Below, piece by piece: positions 18,428-27,072 of a stretch of DNA of 64,000 bases. The notes beneath the pieces were generated by a model. That model was not told the origin of the DNA, did not search any database, and was given only the letters and a program-made list of their open reading frames with translations. Origin of the DNA: Fodinicola acaciae (GTDB lineage Bacteria; Actinomycetota; Actinomycetes; Mycobacteriales; HKI-0501). The DNA lies in NCBI RefSeq assembly GCF_010993745.1, contig NZ_WOTN01000004.1:124001-188000 (forward strand), given 5' to 3'. The position numbers were made by a program, and so were the translations under genes. Numbering within the stretch: the first letter of the stretch is position 1; every line of letters starts with the position of its first letter.

Positions 18428-21168
18428 GCCGCCACCTCCACGTCCTGTCCGAGCCGGACCAGGTCGGCCAACTCCTGGTTGGAGAGCTCGGTCAGCCAGG
18501 TCTCGCCACCACCGACGACGGCTTCGGCCAACGCGCGCTTGCTTTTCACCAGCGTGTCGATCCGGTCCTCGACGGTGCCTTCGGTGATCAGCTTGTGCAC
18601 CTGCACCGGCTTGGTCTGACCGATCCGGTAGGCGCGGTCGGTCGCCTGATCCTCGACCGCCGGATTCCACCAGCGGTCGTAGTGAATCACGTGGCTCGCC
18701 CTGGTCAGGTTGAGCCCGACACCGCCGGCCTTCAACGACAGCAGGAAAACCGGCACCTCGCCGCGCTGGAACCGCTCGACCATCTCGTCGCGCTGGCGCG
18801 GACTCGTGCCGCCATGCAGGAAAAGCGTACGAATGCCGCGGCCGGCCAGGTGCTTTTCCAGCAGCCGGCCCATTTCCACGTACTGCGTGAAGACCAGCAC
18901 CGACTCGTTTTCCGCCACGATCACATCGAGCAACTCCTCCAGCGCAGCCAGCTTTCCGGACCGATTGCCGATCGGGCCGTCCTCGTGCAGATATTGAGCG
19001 GGGTGGTTGCACACCTGCTTCAACGCGGTCAGCAGCTTGAAAATCAGGCCGCGGCGGTCCATGTCGCCCTGCGCCTCCTCTATCTGCGCCAGGATTTCCT
19101 CGACGATGGCGCGATAAAGCGTCGCCTGCTCGACGGTGAGCTGGACGATCTGGTCGGTCTCGGTCTTCGGTGGCAGCTCCGGCGCGATGCCGGGATCGGT
19201 TTTCTTGCGCCGCAACAGGAACGGACGTACGACCTTCGCGAGCTTCTCGGTCGCCTCCTGGTTGCCATAGCGCTCGACCGGAATGGCGACCTTTTTCCGG
19301 AAGCTCTCCTGGCTGCCGAGCAGGTGGGGAGTCGTCCAGTCCAGGATGGCCCACAGCTCGGACAACCGGTTTTCCACCGGCGTGCCAGTGAGCGCGAGCC
19401 GAGCCGCCGCCGGGATCCGCCGCAGCGACTTCGCCGTACGGGACAACGGATTCTTGGCGTGCTGCGCCTCGTCGGCCGCGACCAGGCCCCAGTCGATCGT
19501 CGCCAGCGTTTCGGCGTCGCGGCGTACGACGCCATAGCTGGCCAGCACCACCTCGTCATGCCGCAGATCGTCGAGGTGGCGCTGGCCGCCGTGATAGCGG
19601 CGTACGGGCAGATGCGGCGCGAACTTGGCCAGCTCACGTTCCCAGTTGCCGAGCAGCGTCGTCGGACAGATCACCAGCGTGGGGCCACTCTTCCGGTGCA
19701 GATGCAGCGCGATCAGCTGGATGGTCTTGCCCAGACCCATGTCGTCGGCCAGGCAGCCGCCGAGACCGAGCTCGGTCATCGCGTTGAGCCAGGCGAGGCC
19801 ACGCTGCTGATACGGCCGGAGGGTGGCCCGCAGCTCCGCCGGCGTATCGATGCTTTCGGTGTCCATTGTGGACAGCCGGTCGGCCAGCCGGGCGATCTCG
19901 GGCGCGGCCTCGAACTCGATGGTCTCACCGTCGACGTCGATCTCACCGGTCAGCGCCGCGGACAGCGCCTCCAACCCGGTGAGCTGGCGGTCGCGCTGCT
20001 TGCGCAGCTTGCCGATCAGCGCGCGATCCACCTTGACCCAGCGGCCCCGCAACCGGATCAGCGACCGCTTGGCCGCCGCAAGCTCGGCGATCTCGTCCTC
20101 GGTCAGGACCTCACCGCTCAGCGTCGGCCGCCAGGAGAACCGGAGCAGCGACCGCATCGTCATCGCCGGCTCGGTCAGGCTCTTCGGCGCCTCCATGCCG
20201 CCTTTCAGCTTCACCTCCTCGACCAGGAGGTTCGCCGGCCACAGCACGTCGATGCCGGCATTGTTGAGCCGCGCGGCGCCGTCGCCGAGCAGGTCCTCGA
20301 CCGACTCGTCGTCGAGCGGGATCGCCGTCGGGCTTTCCTGCTCCAGGATCGGCCCCATCGGCGGCCACGCGCGCGCACCTCTCCTCAGCGCGAGCAGCAG
20401 GTCCGACTCGGCGTCCTCGCCAAACCTGGCAACCACCGCCGCCGGCGCGTGCCACAGCTCCTCCGCGTCGAGGATGAGGCTCGGATCGGCGATGCTGCGC
20501 AGCTGGACGACCGCCATCCAGCTCTCCGCATCGTCGTCGGGCACCTCAAGGCGCAGCACGACGCGTACGCCGGCGTGCTCGGACTGGTCGAGCGCGTCCA
20601 GCCAGTCGAGCGGACCGGCGATCTTCGCCGGCTCTGCCGTGGTGAACGCCGGGGCATCGACCGCCGTCGGCGCGCCGCTGGTGCGTACGAAGGTGTCGGC
20701 GAGCGCGTCCCAGAACAGCCTGACCAGCTCGCCCGGCTGGTGGATGTGCTTGTCGCCGAGCGGCACCGCGTACGCTCTGACCGGCATCGCCGTCGTCATC
20801 CGGGCCAGCCAGTCGTGGTCGTACGGATCGAGCGGGCCGACGCGCCAGCTGCCGTAACCGTCGGCCGTACGCGCGGGCACGATCCGGCCCCTGGCCATCA
20901 AGCCCAGGCCGGCCAGCGCCGCCACCGACCACACCCTGACCGTCAGACTCGCGTCGGTCGGGTTGGTCAGCAGCAGCGGCAGCGCCTCCTGCACCGGCAC
21001 CATGCGTGCCGGCACCTGCCGTCGCCTGATGCCGGACCTGCCGCGCAACACCAGCTCGATCCAGCCGTCGTTGTCGACGTCCGGACCCCAGAACGCAACC
21101 CTGCCATGCCGCGCCACCCCGTCAGCGGCCGGCACGAACACCGCCTCGGTGCCAGGAGTCAACCTCAT
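18424..21168 (-). CDS. SNF2-family DEAD/DEAH helicase
   Basis: This 914-residue protein has an N-terminal SNF2-associated region (about 1-430) and then the two RecA lobes: Walker A DDMGLGKTIQLIAL (about 477), motif II AADEAQHAKN, LTGTPVENRLSELW (motif III area), and the C-terminal motifs LLSLKAGGVGLNLT and DQATDRAYRIGQ (motifs V and VI). It should translocate on duplex DNA to remodel bound proteins. ATG at 21168 is used. The frame is open another 23 codons upstream, but that part has no family similarity. It is first in a two-gene operon with the SWIM protein. Confidence 0.92.
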   Translation of the reverse strand: MRLTPGTEAVFVPAADGVARHGRVAFWGPDVDNDGWIELVLRGRSGIRRRQVPARMVPVQEALPLLLTNPTDASLTVRVWSVAALAGLGLMARGRIVPARTADGYGSWRVGPLDPYDHDWLARMTTAMPVRAYAVPLGDKHIHQPGELVRLFWDALADTFVRTSGAPTAVDAPAFTTAEPAKIAGPLDWLDALDQSEHAGVRVVLRLEVPDDDAESWMAVVQLRSIADPSLILDAEELWHAPAAVVARFGEDAESDLLLALRRGARAWPPMGPILEQESPTAIPLDDESVEDLLGDGAARLNNAGIDVLWPANLLVEEVKLKGGMEAPKSLTEPAMTMRSLLRFSWRPTLSGEVLTEDEIAELAAAKRSLIRLRGRWVKVDRALIGKLRKQRDRQLTGLEALSAALTGEIDVDGETIEFEAAPEIARLADRLSTMDTESIDTPAELRATLRPYQQRGLAWLNAMTELGLGGCLADDMGLGKTIQLIALHLHRKSGPTLVICPTTLLGNWERELAKFAPHLPVRRYHGGQRHLDDLRHDEVVLASYGVVRRDAETLATIDWGLVAADEAQHAKNPLSRTAKSLRRIPAAARLALTGTPVENRLSELWAILDWTTPHLLGSQESFRKKVAIPVERYGNQEATEKLAKVVRPFLLRRKKTDPGIAPELPPKTETDQIVQLTVEQATLYRAIVEEILAQIEEAQGDMDRRGLIFKLLTALKQVCNHPAQYLHEDGPIGNRSGKLAALEELLDVIVAENESVLVFTQYVEMGRLLEKHLAGRGIRTLFLHGGTSPRQRDEMVERFQRGEVPVFLLSLKAGGVGLNLTRASHVIHYDRWWNPAVEDQATDRAYRIGQTKPVQVHKLITEGTVEDRIDTLVKSKRALAEAVVGGGETWLTELSNQELADLVRLGQDVEVAA

Positions 21169-21244
21169 AACCCGACCGTAGACACCCCCGCCGACAAAAC
21201 CGCGCCGGTGGCCCCTCAGCCACACCGTGAGAGGCAAGCAGCAC

Positions 21245-21826
21245 TCAGCCGACCGGCGTCACGGAATCGCGATCAAGTCTCATCGCTGCAGCGAACTCCA
21301 GAATGACCGCACCGGCCGGAGCCGAGCCTTGACACAGCAGGGTCAGATCAGGCCGATCCTGATCCTTTGCCAACGCGACGATCGCACCTGACCTCAGCAC
21401 GACCACCGCAACGAGCAGATCCCGGTCGTCCTGCGCGACCTTCTCGAACAGAAACGGAAAGCGGTTGACGCTCGCCTTCACCTCGGCGATCGGCCGGTAG
21501 TCCGACCAGTCCCAGATGGACAGGTCCGCCGCGGTGAATGCCGAGACCGGCCACGGCCGGAAGTCCTCCAAGCTTTCCACGACCCGGTTGAGGAAGAACC
21601 GGAAGTCCGCGTCCGGAATACGCTGGTCCGGCACCAGCTGCGCACCTGAAGCCAGGGCCGCACGAATACCCTCGAGCTGAACGGCTGGCGGATCGCCGAA
21701 CATGCGACTGTCTATCATCGCCCGAGCAATCTCGTCCGCAACGTGGCGATCGTGGATGTCTCGAAACTGCACGGCGTACAGAATGCGTTGCACGATAAGC
21801 TGCCAGTTGACACTGTCGGACATCAT
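21245..21826 (-). CDS. Hypothetical protein, candidate immunity protein
   Basis: This 193-residue acidic, soluble protein has no recognised domain. It has no signal peptide or membrane span. It follows the likely ESX toxin gene by 15 nt on the same strand, is small and is placed last in the run, which is the usual position of an immunity gene. Either ATG at 21826 or 21823 could start it. The immunity role is inference from position only. Confidence 0.6.
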   Translation of the reverse strand: MMSDSVNWQLIVQRILYAVQFRDIHDRHVADEIARAMIDSRMFGDPPAVQLEGIRAALASGAQLVPDQRIPDADFRFFLNRVVESLEDFRPWPVSAFTAADLSIWDWSDYRPIAEVKASVNRFPFLFEKVAQDDRDLLVAVVVLRSGAIVALAKDQDRPDLTLLCQGSAPAGAVILEFAAAMRLDRDSVTPVG

Positions 21827-21841
21827 CTCACCTTAACGCGA

Positions 21842-22864
21842 CTAGCCAATGGACACCGAATCCGGGACGATGCCGGCGGCTTTGAGCCGGCTCAGAGCCT
21901 GGTTCGTGAACTCCGGCGCTGGTTTGTAGTGTCCGCTTCGGTCGGTCAGCTCGACGAGTTTTCCATTGCGTACGCTCAATTCGCCAGCCGACGCGACCGG
22001 CTTACCACCCAGGAAACTGGAATGGTGAAACTGACCAGGACTGTGAAAGTTCGACGCATAGAGGTTGCCGTCTTTGTCCATCACGAAAATAGCCTTGCCG
22101 CCGCCGCTGTGGGCCGAATGACCGAGGCTCGTGTCGAACGGATTCCCGTTCGCGTCGTACAGTTTTCCATCCTTGGTGAACAGCCGGAACTGCTGTCTTC
22201 CCGCGTCGTCGAGGTAGTGGACCTGACTGCCCGGCCACACCTTGTTTCCGGGAAGGTGCTCGCCGGCGTAACGCGAGTCCATCGCCGTGGTCTTGAACTC
22301 CTTCTTCGCGAACTTGAACTTCTTGAAGAGCTTGCGAAGATATTCGGCCGCGTGCTTGAAAAGTCTGACCACACCGTCGCGGATCATCTTGATAATCCGG
22401 CTCATCACGGTCTTGAGCGCGACCCTGGTGGCCGCGATGTTCGGCGGAATGCTGGCGAGCGAGGCACCCAATGTCTCGATCGCGGCAGCGATCGCGATCG
22501 CGATACGAATCGCCAGGAAGATGAGCTGAACGATAACAATGATCTTGAGTATCAGCACGATGATCGCCGCCACGATCAAAGCCGCGCCGATCAGGTACGC
22601 AGCGACGACCCCGTCCGACATCGCCTGCTCAGGCCCGTCCTCAGCCGTCCACGAATTCTGGAAAGCCGTTATGTCGCCACCGGTGTTCTGCGTCCACACC
22701 GACTGCGCGTGACCACCGGAAGTCACGACGGCTGTCTCCAGCTTTCCGGCGAACTCGAGCCAGTGCTGGCCAGCCTCGAACAACTTCTCCTCGTCGGCCT
22801 CCGGCCAGTTGAAGCCGACCAGATTGAGGACCTCGACAAGCTCACCAGGAAGTTGCAAGCCCAC
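21842..22864 (-). CDS. Likely ESX-secreted polymorphic toxin
   Basis: This 340-residue protein has three parts. The N terminus (about 1-85) resembles the CpnT-type WXG100-like domain (LPGELVEVLNLVGFNWPEADE). Next come strongly hydrophobic helices (about 85-140), then a basic linker. The C-terminal domain (about 195-340) carries FVMDKDGNLYASN, FHHSSFLGGKPVASAGEL and SGHYKPAPEF. This pattern recurs at the C-termini of diverse bacterial polymorphic toxins and also resembles plant IQM (calmodulin-binding) proteins. Its biochemical activity is not known to me. Position at the end of an ESX operon and next to an immunity candidate supports a toxin role. Confidence 0.7.
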   Translation of the reverse strand: MGLQLPGELVEVLNLVGFNWPEADEEKLFEAGQHWLEFAGKLETAVVTSGGHAQSVWTQNTGGDITAFQNSWTAEDGPEQAMSDGVVAAYLIGAALIVAAIIVLILKIIVIVQLIFLAIRIAIAIAAAIETLGASLASIPPNIAATRVALKTVMSRIIKMIRDGVVRLFKHAAEYLRKLFKKFKFAKKEFKTTAMDSRYAGEHLPGNKVWPGSQVHYLDDAGRQQFRLFTKDGKLYDANGNPFDTSLGHSAHSGGGKAIFVMDKDGNLYASNFHSPGQFHHSSFLGGKPVASAGELSVRNGKLVELTDRSGHYKPAPEFTNQALSRLKAAGIVPDSVSIG

Positions 22865-22867
22865 CGT

Positions 22868-23188
22868 TTACACCGAAAATCCACCGAAACCGAGCTCATT
22901 GCCGGTCTCGGTCGCCTCGTGGTTGTTCGCCGCGTACGTCACCTTTGCGCCGTGCATGTCAAGCGTCTCCGCAAAAGATGCGTACGTCTGCAGTGCGATG
23001 TCCATAACCTCCGTGTACGCCGCGCCGATCAGGCTGCCAGCCTCGTCACCGCCCCACGGCGACCCGTCACCGGTCACCTGCGCCGCCAGCGTCTGCACAT
23101 CCCGCGACAACGTCCCGCCTGTGTCGGAAATCCCACGCGCGGAGGACCGCATCCACTCTGGCGTAACGTCGAAACCGCCGCTGGTCAT
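22868..23188 (-). CDS. WXG100-like ESX protein
   Basis: This 106-residue helical protein is the size of an Esx protein and has W-G-G (SPWGGDEAG, about 44-52) at the expected helix turn. Its second helix ends in Ala/Asn-rich sequence. It is 3 nt before the toxin gene and overlaps the YbaB-like gene by 4 nt. It may pair with the WXG-like N terminus of the toxin for export, as small Esx partners do. Confidence 0.75.
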   Translation of the reverse strand: MTSGGFDVTPEWMRSSARGISDTGGTLSRDVQTLAAQVTGDGSPWGGDEAGSLIGAAYTEVMDIALQTYASFAETLDMHGAKVTYAANNHEATETGNELGFGGFSV

Positions 23189-23616
23189 CGCCGCTGCTCC
23201 AGGCGACGTACGATGCCTTCGAGCGCCTCGCCGAACACGTCCAGCTGCCTGCTCGCATGCAACTGAGTCTCATCGAGCCTGTTCCCCAACTGGCCCGGAT
23301 CAACCACCGGCAGACCTTCGGCGGCCACCTGCTGCCGCGCAATCGCCTCGTCCTGCGCCTTCTGGACAGCCTTCGTCAGCTCCTCCGCGAGGGTGTGGCT
23401 GTCCAACCGCATCGCCTTGGCGTCGATCGTCAGCTTCTGCAGTCGGCCTCCTGACGCCACCTCCGCGCGCACCAACTCGTTGGCCGCCGTCGCCGTGACC
23501 GGAGCCGTCTCGGCTTTCCCTCCTGGCCGTACCTCACCCAGCCCGGCCAACGCCTGCCGGGCTTCACCCAGCAGCCGATCGATCTCGTTCGCCCCAAGGC
23601 GTCCAAACTCTGACAC
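23185..23616 (-). CDS. YbaB/EbfC family protein, copy 1
   Basis: This 143-residue protein has the YbaB/EbfC pattern: an N-terminal helix, a short beta region with VRAEVASGGRLQKLTIDAKAM, and a long C-terminal helix with TLAEELTKAVQKAQDEA. Family members bind DNA in some bacteria, but copies in ESX loci of actinobacteria are frequent and may be adaptors. GTG start at 23616. Its stop overlaps the start of the WXG100-like gene. Confidence 0.78.
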   Translation of the reverse strand: MSEFGRLGANEIDRLLGEARQALAGLGEVRPGGKAETAPVTATAANELVRAEVASGGRLQKLTIDAKAMRLDSHTLAEELTKAVQKAQDEAIARQQVAAEGLPVVDPGQLGNRLDETQLHASRQLDVFGEALEGIVRRLEQRR

Positions 23617-23652
23617 GTCCAGGATGATAACCGCCTGCGGCCAACGCGCCGC

Positions 23653-24267
23653 CTACTCATTGCGACCTGGGTCACCGATTCGGCCGACCCTAGCGTCCAG
23701 CATCGACAAGATCGGTTGGTAAAGGTCTCGATTGACCAGGTCGACTCTGACAACCAGAGGCGCGCCAAAGACTCGTTGGTTGAGGGCCATTTCATGCTGG
23801 GCGGCCGGTAGTAGACCTTTGAACGATGTGCTGTCGGCGGGATACAGGACGAACATCCTTCGACCTTTGCTGTCGAGAGTCTGCCTCCAGCGTTCGATGT
23901 CAGTCCAACTCAACGAGACATCGTATTCCGGCTTGCCAACTTCGGGTGCGAGTCGAGCGCGTTCCTTCGCCGTCGCGGGCCGCAGCCTGATCGCCACTCC
24001 GCTCTGGTCGAACCTGGCGACCGGCAACGCGGCCCATCGATGAATAAGACGACGTGTGATCGGACCAGTCAAGGCGAACAAAATCGCTCCGACGACCGCC
24101 AGCGCCACCAAGAACTCGAACCGCCCTCTTGATACGACGAGAGGTACACCAACCACGAGGAGGAGCACAAAGACAAGCGTCGGCCAGATTTCCGGGAATC
24201 GCCATCCGATGAGGCGCCAGAGCGTACGAGGCGACTGCAGCGTGACAACCGTTTCATCACTACTCAT
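23653..24267 (-). CDS. Membrane protein with PH-like cytoplasmic domain, copy 1
   Basis: This 204-residue protein has two transmembrane helices (about 27-47 and 51-70), then a beta-rich soluble domain (FDQSGVAIRL...VSLSWTDIERWRQTLDSKGRRMFVLYP). The pattern of strand, LSW-DIE and strand resembles a bacterial PH domain. Another protein with the same layout is encoded at 33903-34463. It sits between two YbaB-like genes. Function unknown; an ESX accessory role is inferred. Confidence 0.6.
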   Translation of the reverse strand: MSSDETVVTLQSPRTLWRLIGWRFPEIWPTLVFVLLLVVGVPLVVSRGRFEFLVALAVVGAILFALTGPITRRLIHRWAALPVARFDQSGVAIRLRPATAKERARLAPEVGKPEYDVSLSWTDIERWRQTLDSKGRRMFVLYPADSTSFKGLLPAAQHEMALNQRVFGAPLVVRVDLVNRDLYQPILSMLDARVGRIGDPGRNE

Positions 24268-24278
24268 CGAAGGCCGCC

Positions 24279-24707
24279 TTAGCGCAGCTGACGCATAACG
24301 TGATCGATCGTTGACTGCAGATCCTTGCTCTGGCGCTGAAAATCTTCCATAGCGCGCGCGACGACGCCACTGCTGTCATGACGCCTGGCGAGCTCGAGTG
24401 GATCGACATTGGAGCCCAGGCCGCCAATTGTTTCCGTTATCTTGTGAGCCACGTCGTCGATTGCGGCCGTGACCGCTTTCATGAGCTCCTCACTCAACGC
24501 TTCCGAACCCAGCCGCATTGCCCTTGGATCGATCTTGATCTCTGATGGCTTGCCACCGGGCTTCACCCGAGCGGTTACAAGTCCATCAGCCGCTTCGCCG
24601 CTGCCTTCCAGGTCCGCGAGAGGCATATGTTGACGCGACAATTTCTCGATCTGCTCTCGAGCCTGTCGCATCGCGTCGTCCATATCTGCCGGATATCCCG
24701 TTGGCAT
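24279..24707 (-). CDS. YbaB/EbfC family protein, copy 2
   Basis: This 142-residue protein has the same layout as the copy at 23185-23616: N-terminal helix, VTARVKPGGKPSEIKIDPRAM strand pair, and ALSEELMKAVTAAIDDV helix, then a longer tail. ATG at 24707 is preferred because AAGGGAA lies before it and it starts MPTGYPADMDDA; an ATG eight codons upstream is possible. Two YbaB-like genes in one ESX operon suggest a dedicated hetero-pair. Confidence 0.76.
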   Translation of the reverse strand: MPTGYPADMDDAMRQAREQIEKLSRQHMPLADLEGSGEAADGLVTARVKPGGKPSEIKIDPRAMRLGSEALSEELMKAVTAAIDDVAHKITETIGGLGSNVDPLELARRHDSSGVVARAMEDFQRQSKDLQSTIDHVMRQLR

Positions 24708-24746
24708 CTTCGGTTCCCTTTCAACAAGCATTTGACATAAGTGCGC

Positions 24747-25805
24747 TCACCAACTGATGACGAACTCCTGCAGGTCAGGAACACCCTGCTTTCCTGAGTC
24801 GCTCAAGGTGAAGGAGCTCAGCGCGCTAAAGACGGCTTGGATGACCGCTCCGGCAGCGGCCGCTATGCCGGCGACTACTCCGACACTCGTGCTGGTTGTT
24901 GCGCTCGTCGCCGTTCCTGCTTCAACCGAAGCGGCCTCTGCCTCAGCAGTGGTCGGAGGAAATGCCTTGAAAGGCAGCAAACTGATCAGGAACGTGAGCA
25001 GCGGCAGCGCGAGCTTCGCGAGGAAGAGCCAGAGCACAACGAGTGCGCCAGCGAAAACCCGCAACGCCGTTCCGATGATCTTGAGGGAGTCCGCTGCCTG
25101 CGTCAATTCGGCGCTGACCTTGTTCATCCAGTCGGTGAACTTGTTGACTGCGTCGCCTTCCCAGCCACCTCGTGCCAGGACGACCTGAGCGTCGAATCGC
25201 TTGACGATATCCGTGGTGAGAGTGCTCGACGCAGTCAGAATAGTGTCGGAAGCCGACCAGATGCTGTCGATCCGTGCGAGGCACGTCCCCAGCGCGATTG
25301 CCGCGACGATGCAGGTCGGTTCGAGCGCGGAGCACACCCCCATGATTGCCAGGATCGCTATCTGCGCCTCAAGTGCCAATCCACCAGCGACACCGATAGC
25401 CGTTGTCGGATCCACCGAGCTTCCAATGTCTGTTGCCGTACGCACGATGCCCGTATCACCGAGAGCGTCTCCATACGAATCCTCGTGGTACTTTGTGCCA
25501 GCCGAAAACCCGCGAACGTGAACATTTTCGACACGATCATAGTTGTTCGCGGCCGTCGTCAGGTTCGACCCGATCTGGTGGAACAGGCTGACTCCAGCGG
25601 AAAGATTTTTAATGAGATAATCCATTTGCTGGATGTAAGCCGCTTCAAGGAAAGAGAAAGCCGCACCGAAACCTGGCGCGTCGATCTGCGAACCGTTGGT
25701 CAAGTTTGTAACGATCTCCTGCAGATCTTTCTTCAGTTGGCCGTCCAGAACTCCAGCTGCGGAACGCAGATTATTGGAGTTTACCTTGTATCCTCCGCCA
25801 CCCAT
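24747..25805 (-). CDS. Large WXG-like ESX protein with membrane segments
   Basis: This 352-residue protein starts with a WXG100-type helical domain (VNSNNLRSAAGVLDGQLKKDL, about 8-28), then hydrophobic helices (about 130-175). A second helical domain has W-E-G (ARGGWEGDAVNKFTDW, about 215). The C-terminal third is very hydrophobic (LVVLWLFLAKLALPLLTFLI) with an Ala/Thr-rich tail. Two WXG-like modules in one chain suggest an ESX substrate or a channel-like partner. Start ATG at 25805; alternative none clear. Confidence 0.65.
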   Translation of the reverse strand: MGGGGYKVNSNNLRSAAGVLDGQLKKDLQEIVTNLTNGSQIDAPGFGAAFSFLEAAYIQQMDYLIKNLSAGVSLFHQIGSNLTTAANNYDRVENVHVRGFSAGTKYHEDSYGDALGDTGIVRTATDIGSSVDPTTAIGVAGGLALEAQIAILAIMGVCSALEPTCIVAAIALGTCLARIDSIWSASDTILTASSTLTTDIVKRFDAQVVLARGGWEGDAVNKFTDWMNKVSAELTQAADSLKIIGTALRVFAGALVVLWLFLAKLALPLLTFLISLLPFKAFPPTTAEAEAASVEAGTATSATTSTSVGVVAGIAAAAGAVIQAVFSALSSFTLSDSGKQGVPDLQEFVISW

Positions 25806-25888
25806 GAAGATAGCCCTTCGTTATACTCTGGCTGCGGAACAGCAGCCGGCCACAAACGAAAGTCGCGTCGTCCGTGGCCGTCGGTCGG

Positions 25889-27070
25889 TCACGAGCTGTT
25901 GCGTCCCTGCCTTCCCCGTGCACTAGCCACCAGCACGATCACGACAACGAGAACAATCAAGAAGAGAACTGCACCGAAGATCGCCAACCCAATGGGGTTG
26001 ATGCTGATGCCGAGCCCCTCGGAGCTGGTGTGCGAATCCGATGACGATGGCTGCGCGGACGGCTGGCCCGATGCGCTGGCCGGCGCACCGAGCGGGTTAC
26101 TGGAAACCTCAGGCACGGGCGCGGTCAAGGCGCCGATGACATTGACCGTGCCGTAGCCGAAGTACTGATCACGACCTGGATCGCCTTGATCCTTCGCCGT
26201 CTTGATCAGCCGATTGATGACACTCGGCGCATTAAGACTCGGGTATTTGGACCGAATAAGTGCCGCGACACCAGAAACGATCGCCGTCGAGTTACTCGTA
26301 CCATCCGAGACCAGATATCCGTTGTCACTTGCGGCCCGTGGCACTGGCGCGATGATCCGATATCCAGGCGCGGCGATGGCGACCTGCGGACCACGGCTCG
26401 AGCCCGACCAGAAACTCGCCGATTTGTCCGTCGCAGAGACCGCGACAACGCCGGGGATGTTAGCTGGAGAGCCAACAGCCTGACCCGTTTGTTCGACATT
26501 TCCCGCACCGGCCACAACTACAGCATCATGCTGCTGTGCATATCGGACTGCGTCGACCAGTGCAGGCGGTGGAGTCTCGGGGGCTGCGACGGAAAGGTTC
26601 ACCACCTTCGCACCGTGGTCGACCGACCAGCGAAGGCCATTAGCGATGTCGTCATCGCTTTTCACCGCGACAGGAAGAATCTTTGCGCCAGGAGCGATGC
26701 CCAACATGTCGTTCTGGCCGCCACCCTGCCCGGCGATGATTCCAGCCATCGCGGTGCCGTGACCTTTGGTCGTATCGCTGTCGGTAAGACCGTCTGGGCT
26801 TGCTGGAACGCCGAACTCAGTGCCCTGGAGAAGGTGTCCACGCAGGGTCGGTGTCGTTCGGTCTGTTCCAGTGTCGAGGACGGCGACGATGACCCCATCA
26901 CCACGACTAATCTGCTGGGCCTGCGAAATCCTCAACGCGCCGATATGCCACTCAAGACCGCGAACCGTGTCGGCGCTGGCCGGCGTCGGTGTCACGAACA
27001 TGAGCGCGGCCACACCGAGCAAGGCCATTAGCCTGCTCGCTAGGTGGCCACCTTTGTTGCAGCGAGTCAT
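25889..27070 (-). CDS. mycP: Mycosin protease of the ESX locus
   Basis: This 393-residue S8 protease has a signal peptide (about 1-33), then the triad in VAVLDTGTD (Asp), KGHGTAMAGII (His) and DGTSNSTAIVSG (Ser). A Pro/Ser-rich linker and a C-terminal transmembrane helix (GLAIFGAVLFLIVLVVVIVL) follow. Mycosins are essential structural and proteolytic parts of type VII systems, acting on the outside of the membrane. It is 2 nt after the gene for the tail-bearing WXG protein. It clearly differs in sequence from the mycosin at 15172-16398. Confidence 0.92.
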   Translation of the reverse strand: MTRCNKGGHLASRLMALLGVAALMFVTPTPASADTVRGLEWHIGALRISQAQQISRGDGVIVAVLDTGTDRTTPTLRGHLLQGTEFGVPASPDGLTDSDTTKGHGTAMAGIIAGQGGGQNDMLGIAPGAKILPVAVKSDDDIANGLRWSVDHGAKVVNLSVAAPETPPPALVDAVRYAQQHDAVVVAGAGNVEQTGQAVGSPANIPGVVAVSATDKSASFWSGSSRGPQVAIAAPGYRIIAPVPRAASDNGYLVSDGTSNSTAIVSGVAALIRSKYPSLNAPSVINRLIKTAKDQGDPGRDQYFGYGTVNVIGALTAPVPEVSSNPLGAPASASGQPSAQPSSSDSHTSSEGLGISINPIGLAIFGAVLFLIVLVVVIVLVASARGRQGRNSS

Positions 27071-27072
27071 AA

